From Branchiostoma lanceolatum (taxonomy: Eukaryota > Chordata > Leptocardii > Amphioxiformes > Branchiostomatidae), in assembly GCF_035083965.1 (NCBI RefSeq), contig NC_089727.1, positions 2,733,501 to 2,797,500 on the forward strand: a stretch of 64,000 nt of DNA. Direction: 5' to 3'. The notes under the pieces were generated by a model. It saw only the letters and a program-made list of their open reading frames with translations. It searched no databases and was not told where the DNA came from. This document shows positions 58,536 to 64,000 of this stretch, in pieces (position 1 is the first letter of the stretch; every line of letters starts with the position of its first letter). Position numbers and translations under genes: made by a program.

Positions 58536-61500
58536 ATGAGACTACCGGTGTTGTTCACTGCGCTGGTGCTGACTGTGTTGCAGTCAGAAGGACACTGGGT
58601 ACAAGCAGATACGGCGAGGTGTGTATAAGAAGTTACCTAACGTGTTTATATTCTATAGCCTTCACCAGGCCCTCCTGATGGGCTATGTATACTACGTGAT
58701 TCATAGGCCAGGAGAGTCTGTCCACGTACATGTATCATCAAATGTTACCCTATGGTCGTCAAACTCCCCTGGCAAACTATGTATTCTCCATATAGCCAGC
58801 TTTTCTTTTGGCTTGTGCTGAATGTGTTTGTGTCAGGAGGTCACTGGGGACAAGTAGGTACAAGGTGTGTGAACCCACAGCCACATGTTCAACTCAACAT
58901 GTTGACTTATTCATGTACTTATACGTAGGTTAATACATTTGTATCCGCTTGTTTGTTTGCGTTTTTAGCTGCAGACCACAAAATCGCTATAATTGTGTTG
59001 TATCAATAAAGATTTGTTTGTTTGTAAACATGTATGACGGCCTGCATGGGGGTGGAGTGTGTTGGTGTTGCCGATGACGTCTTGCGCTGATATCTGGAGA
59101 ATCCTATACATATTCTGTAAAATTCAAGGAAGCCCATTAAGCTAATTGTGGTATCGAAAGGCCTTTAGTAAGTTTAAGGCGTATCGTATTACCTAGATGT
59201 CTAACCTTCATCAGCGTAATTTGCATATTGCCTTCCCTGAAAATCACCGACAGAACGTTCGTCCCATTTCAGTTCGACATCCTGTGATGTCACCGACCAT
59301 CTGCACACGTGCTTGTGCTCGTACCCGGAGTACCATGTGCGACGCATGCGCAGATCGCTGTGGGTCTCAACTACCGTATGGGACCTCTCTCCCAGCAGCG
59401 GTCGCGCACGCGCACTGAAGAAATTGCAGAAATACCTGAATGGCTACAACGACCAAGGTAATAAGATGAAGGCAATTTTTTTTGTCGTTGCTGAATTTGG
59501 AAATGGTCTTTATTTCAAATCCAGCATCTTTTATCGGTGAATGGCACTGGAAGGTATCTATTGTATTTCTATATACTATCTATATTGTACTATTAGTACT
59601 AACGTTAATAGTACTAATATTTCCATACAAGAAGAACAACGTAGAAAATGTTGAGTGATCAGTGTTTCTCTCATCGCTATATATATGTAAATGAAGCAAT
59701 TGTGTTCCCAGTACAGCATCATAAGTTTTCAACATTTTACATGTCTTCATTTATAGGGATTGTGGGATCTCTTACATATACCGTATTATCTCTTACATAT
59801 ACCGTGTTATCTCTTACATATACCGTATTATCTCTTACATATACCGTGTTATCTCTTACATATACCGAATTTCCACGGTTTGTCCACCAGGTTTGAAGAT
59901 TCCGAGGGAATGGCCGCTGGCAACGCAAACGTACGTGCCGACCGGCTTCATGCGGGAGGTGACCGTGTCCCTGCCCCTCCCCCGGGAGAAGTGGAACAGT
60001 CCACCTATGCCTGAGGACCCCACGGTCAGTTTGTAGCCTGTGTTATGCTTTGGTCCCATTTCCAAAGTAGGGCCCCGGTCGGACAGATTGTGGGAACGAA
60101 AAATATTATATGAAAGACAACAAAAGACACAAAAAGTCAAAAGCTTACTCTTAAACATATATTGTGTATTTTCTTGATATGCATTTTTTTCGTTCTCACA
60201 AACAGCACGACCGGGCCCCGGATTGGAAATGGGACCAACCCGAGACCCAGTAACAAATAGACGCCGTAAGAAAATCGTGAGAACGCCGAGAGGTATTTTG
60301 TATTTTGCATGTCGCCATGTGCCGTCTCCGAATCAGGTAATTTCAGCAAAAAAAACGCTCCATCTCTCCAGGTTGTCCTAGACATTGTCCCGGAGACCGT
60401 CCTGTATGTGAGGTCCTTCCGCAGACGAGGGGACCTGGGCTTCGGCGCTGAGCGGGAGGCCCAGAAACTGCTCCATCTTCTGATTGCCAATCAAGAACCG
60501 ATCGTTCGGAGGGACGACTATTACTACATTCTTCAACACAGCAGGTACAGTAACAGGAAAACCTGTCTATACTCCAAGGACTTGAGGAGAAAGGTCGTGG
60601 TTGCTTTATTCTTAAGCCAGTTTATTCTAGTTGTTTATTCTGTCAATTGTGCAATAAAATATCATTAGAGCATCCTGTCAATAGTGACCATTTGCAAACT
60701 TTGCAAGAGCCGCCCATCGCCGAGTCCATCGACGTTGAACTGAACGTCCATCAGGATGATAAGAAGAAGAACATTCTGCCATTAGTGCAAAAATATCATT
60801 GACAGGAACATTCTTTTAATCGTGTAATTTTTTTATTGACAATGACATTGTCTCAGGAGCTCAAAAAAATCTTGTTGGAAGGAACATTCTTTCAACATTA
60901 AGACAAAAATTTTTATTCAATAGCATGTTTTTTTTGTTTACAAAAACCATATAATCGGCATTGTGGAGAGACACACTTGTTTGACTTGACTTACTGACTC
61001 ATGTCGAGTGTTAGACCTCCTTCGCCACTCGAACCACTCCGTCAGCCCAGAACCCTCTGTCCTCCATTGCCTTCTCCAATGCCTCAGAGGGTAAGCCACA
61101 CTGTCCTTCTGTAGTACTCATATACTTACTTAGTACATTATCTATATAACTATAGGTTTAAGCCTAGCTTTATGTCTAAACAGGGGGTGTCCCTGTGGTG
61201 TAGTGGTCTGTTCCTCTGCTACTCTGCCACAGCTGGTTCAAATTACTTGGACCAGAAGGACTAGGGTTCAAGCCCTAGGTAGGACACCTCTGGACAAGAG
61301 GCGCATTGAGTCATACCAAAGACTTAATAAAAATGGTACATACTTCTGAAACAGTATGGAAGTTAAACACACTCCACTGCCAGTGGACTAGCCCCCTGCT
61401 GCAGTGATTGCACCACAGTGTGGCCCCAGGGCTATGAAACGGAGATGGGCACCGCCCTATACATCAATTATGGTGTGGGAGGATTTTAACTTATGTCTAA

Positions 61501-63930
61501 ACATGTAGCAATGACAGTACTTCGCGGGAACTCTACGAGGTAGCCGTCTTCGCCACAAACGCCGTGCTGGACGAGTTCTACCGCGGGACGGACGGACCGG
61601 AGGCCCGACTGTCCCGGCTGCCCAGGTGCCTCCGCGACAACGACCGTTTGTGGCCGTCAGGGGGCGCTTCTATCCAGGCGGATTTGGTGCGGCGGGATTG
61701 CGGCACGACGTTTTGCTATGGTGAGTAGTAAAATGTTGATGCATACTGTAAATGTTAAATCTTTTGCGGTGGTTGTATTTTTCTTGATTTCCGCGGCCAT
61801 ACGTCCACCGCTCATTTTGACACCGTTGCTCATCTGTTACTACTGTTCATTGTTTCAACCGCGAATTAGGAACACTGCGAAAACCTGCCTTTCTCTCGTA
61901 CCGCGAAATGAAACCGCCGCCAAAGAACACCTCTAACTCGAAAGAACCATTCCCAATCCCAGGAGTACCAATAGGACCTCATAATTCTCTGTCGCCCTCG
62001 CAACCAGTCATCATAACTTCCCTTTTGGTTTCCCCCTAGGCCCAAATTGCCCTGCGTACACCGTACGGAGTAAGGACAGACGCGGAGTTGAGCGGCGCTC
62101 TTACCCGACCGTCGGACCGTTCATGCGCGCTGAGCCGCTGACGTGCCAGTTCGAACGTGCCAGACAACAGGGACAGAAGATCATGTTCCAGACGTTGAAA
62201 GGTAGAGGCTTGACGTTCTCATAGGCTTTGATATTTCTGCAAGAAACAGTTGCCGTATGCTAATTTTTCCAAATGCCATACCGAGTTGGGTATGATATTT
62301 GGCATTTGGTTAGGTGTCGGCAAAACAACGGACACTTATGACAATACAACAGAACTTTAAGCTTTCTGACCTCGTGTTATGGGCATGCAATCGTCATCAT
62401 TTTTATCATAGATTTCCCTTTTTTGTTTTGAAAATGTTTTATTCTAATCCCAACCCAGAGGAAGGTCTGACGTCACCAGGAGGTAACTTTTCCCGGTTCG
62501 CGCCGACTGTGACATCGGTTGTGCAGGCCAGACCGGGGCGGGGTCCGTGCAGCCGGACCTACACGTCATACATGCCCGTACCGAGGGACGTCATCACCAG
62601 AGTGGCGCGGGAGAAAGCAGTAAGACAAGATTTGTGTAACATACTGCATATATACACACACACATACACGCGAGCGCGCTCTCTCGCTCTCTCGCTCTAT
62701 CTCTCTCTCTCCTCTCACTCTCTCTCTCTCTCTGTCTTTCACACAGGCACACGCGCATACACAGACACACCTACAGACACAAACACAGAGTGAGATACAA
62801 CACACACACAACTCATACATATACACATGACACACAAACGCATATGCAGACACATGCACGCGCACAACACACACACACGTAACGGTAGTCATGAAATTTA
62901 ACGTAGAGTTTCATCGGTGTATTTAACGTAAAACGGAGGTCGGCAAATATCTTTTCTCTGTTCGTTGTCAGGAAAGTTTTGGATCTGGATGCCAAGCCTT
63001 GTCCGGCTACGCGATGTGTTTCGGCGGGCACGGCGGTGCGGAAACGTCGTTCGAAGCGGGCCGGAGACTGAGCAAGGTTCTGGCAGACCGTAGAGAGCCA
63101 TTCTCTGACGACGCCATGGTGGTGGTGGAGTACCACGTGCAATCTCGTATCTTTGACAGACACAACGAGGTAGGTGCATGCTGATTGTTTGTATGTTTGT
63201 TTTGCATAACCAGTAAACATGCTCTAGGCGTAACACATCAGTTTGCAAAAGCTGCGTAAGACCAGGCTGTAAAATTCGTTCCACTCACACCGGGATGGAC
63301 CCATACTCTTTTCGATAAGTGTGGTGGGTTCTTACACGTGCTCACGGGGCCTAATGCTTTGCATCCCATCTGATAGGACGTCCCCAACTGAAACTAGGTA
63401 CTCATCTTCATCCAAGTCGAGTGAGACACACAAACTAAAAGCAATACCCACTGCCAATGGATAGATTTAAGATGCTCCTAAACATGCCTTTTAGTAATTT
63501 CGCTGATGTGTTGTGTTGGCTTCAGGTGTTTATGGAGACCCGAGACAGTGAGAACCGGTGCCTCCGCGCAGGCAATCCAGGTACACACGACCACCACAGC
63601 CTCGACTTCAGCCCTCCCAAAGACTGGTACGAAAGCTCTTCAAGAAAGATTCTCCCGGACATACCTCCGGTTGTAGTAGGAAATTAAAATTGCGCAACCA
63701 TACCTGAATACCTCCTTCCCTACCTAGTCCCTTGACCTGGCCAGGTCGTTAGGCGGACAACTAAGTTTCAGCTCAGCTCTGATATGTACAAGTATTGCCC
63801 TCTGTAGGTTTCACGAACCGGACATTAGGAGCCCTGACCTGCCGCACCCGTGTGCCAAGACCCCCTGTCCACTCCGTAAGCTCACCCGAACGTTCGACTA
63901 CTTCCAGGAAAACCACTACATCAACAGTAC
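58536..63930 (+). CDS. Secreted tandem SOUL-domain (heme-binding-protein-like) protein, partial
   Basis: Ten exons: 58536-58618, 59273-59457, 59891-60024, 60372-60544, 61509-61720, 62040-62201, 62459-62619, 62972-63169, 63526-63626, 63808-63930, with agreeing phases (about 510 codons); the gene continues past the window. MRLPVLFTALVLTVLQSEGH is a signal peptide. SOUL domain 1 (~40-205) shows YPEYHVRRMRRSLWVSTTVW, ALKKLQKYLNGYND, TYVPTGFMREVTVSLPLP, ETVLYVRSFRRRGD and YYYILQHSS. Domain 2 (~262-436) shows CPAYTVRSKDRRGVERRSYP, PTVTSVVQARPGRGP, YMPVPRDVI and YAMCFGGHGGAE. SOUL/HEBP proteins bind tetrapyrroles, with wide variation in key residues. The domain 2 core is more diverged. The last junction (63626 to 63808) is less certain: reading on gives a stop at 63687, so a short isoform is possible. 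Confidence 0.8.
58812..58875 (+). repeat. Decayed copy of SOUL exon 1 end and donor
   Basis: TGTGTTTGTGTCAGGAGGTC then ACTGGGGACAAGTAGGTACA and AGGTGTGTG parallels the end of the signal-peptide exon (CAGTCAGAAGGACACTGGGT, AGGTGTGT), about 200 bases downstream. In-frame TAG codons make it nonfunctional as coding. Confidence 0.6.
59768..59867. repeat. 21-base tandem repeat, about five copies
   Basis: Unit TCTCTTACATATACCGTATT plus A. It ends about 24 bases before the acceptor of the exon at 59891 and covers the usual branch-point zone. Confidence 0.92.
60050..60238. mobile_element. Palindromic MITE in a SOUL intron
   Basis: Ends TTGGTCCCATTTCC and GGAAATGGGACCAA; inner arms GGGCCCCGGTCG and CGACCGGGCCCC, then GGGAACGAAAAA and TTTTTTTCGTTCTC. 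189 bases, no coding capacity. Confidence 0.88.
61195..61480 (+). mobile_element. tRNA-derived SINE
   Basis: A-box region GTGGTGTAGTGGTCTG and B box AGGGTTCAAGCCC, followed by TACATACTTCTG. In the intron before exon 61509. Confidence 0.6.
62650..62880. repeat. Simple repeats (CA)n and (CT)n
   Basis: CACACA, TCTCTC and ACACAC tracts in the intron between exons 62459-62619 and 62972-63169. Open frames here are low-complexity artefacts. Confidence 0.9.
63275..63440. repeat. SINE tail fragment
   Basis: CACTCACACCGGGATGGACC, GTGGTGGGTTCTTACACGTG and AACTAGGTACTCATC match modules at 6930-7080 and 29755-29800. Confidence 0.5.
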
Positions 63931-64000
63931 GTAAGACTGTAAAGGCTGATTTCAGCTCCTCTCTATTCAAGCTTTTGGTGTCATTGATTTCTGGGTTCGT

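Noticed and set aside
59760-60014. Alternative frame through SOUL exon 3
   Set aside because: The phase set by exons 1-2 and the SOUL motif TYVPTGFMREVTVSLPLP lie in the other frame.
63627-63687. Stop codon at 63685-63687 as the end of the SOUL gene
   Set aside because: Reading through is possible, but the donor at 63627 joins in phase to a coding-like exon at 63808, so continuation is preferred; kept only as a possible short isoform.

Overview
The window looks like a large-intron, repeat-rich chordate genome, most likely an amphioxus (Branchiostoma). Three things point there: membrane LRR-Ig genes in several copies (a family known to be expanded in amphioxus), a clear MAT2B orthologue, and dense tRNA-derived SINEs, CR1/L2-like LINE pieces and foldback MITEs. 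The species call is inference; splice sites and codon phases were read by eye.

Layout. (1) 1-34039, + strand: one 17-exon gene whose coding exons join with consistent phases into a 737-residue protein. It has a signal anchor, a nucleotide-sugar epimerase (UDP-glucuronate 4-epimerase type) domain, a coiled coil, a PAN-like module, an EGF module, a second PAN-like module and a second EGF module. The active-site tyrosine of the epimerase is replaced by glutamate. (2) Nested antisense in its 17 kb intron (9675-26892): two single-coding-exon LRR-Ig receptor genes (12759-14765 and 20655-22766) inside a ~7 kb tandem segmental duplication. (3) 30905-33342: an antisense 5'-truncated LINE with a long reverse transcriptase frame. 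(4) 36260-40697, - strand: MAT2B in five exons, convergent with gene 1. (5) 40.7-48.2 kb: dispersed repeats and a CpG-rich patch with two weak exon candidates. (6) 48677-52021, - strand: a third, larger LRR-Ig gene whose cytoplasmic tail holds 16 YxN motifs; its 5' flank is duplicated at 54955-57290 without a gene. (7) 58536 to the window end, + strand: a secreted gene with two SOUL (heme-binding-protein-like) domains, running out of the window.

Main themes of the hunt. First, exon edges are repeatedly copied into neighbouring introns or flanks, with splice junctions or stop codon attached. This is seen at seven places in gene 1, at the 3' end of MAT2B and at exon 1 of the SOUL gene. The extreme case is a ~2 kb array at 9632-11660 in which an exon 3' end plus a consensus splice donor recurs roughly 40 times in multiples of three bases. 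Second, the LRR-Ig paralogues differ mainly in in-frame tail repeats and in mobile insertions, and the sister copy keeps the empty site. Third, the third LRR-Ig protein looks like a multivalent phosphotyrosine scaffold fused to an LRR-Ig ectodomain.

The genes do not form one evident pathway. Gene 1 and MAT2B both carry extended-SDR Rossmann domains, and the three LRR-Ig genes form a receptor family.
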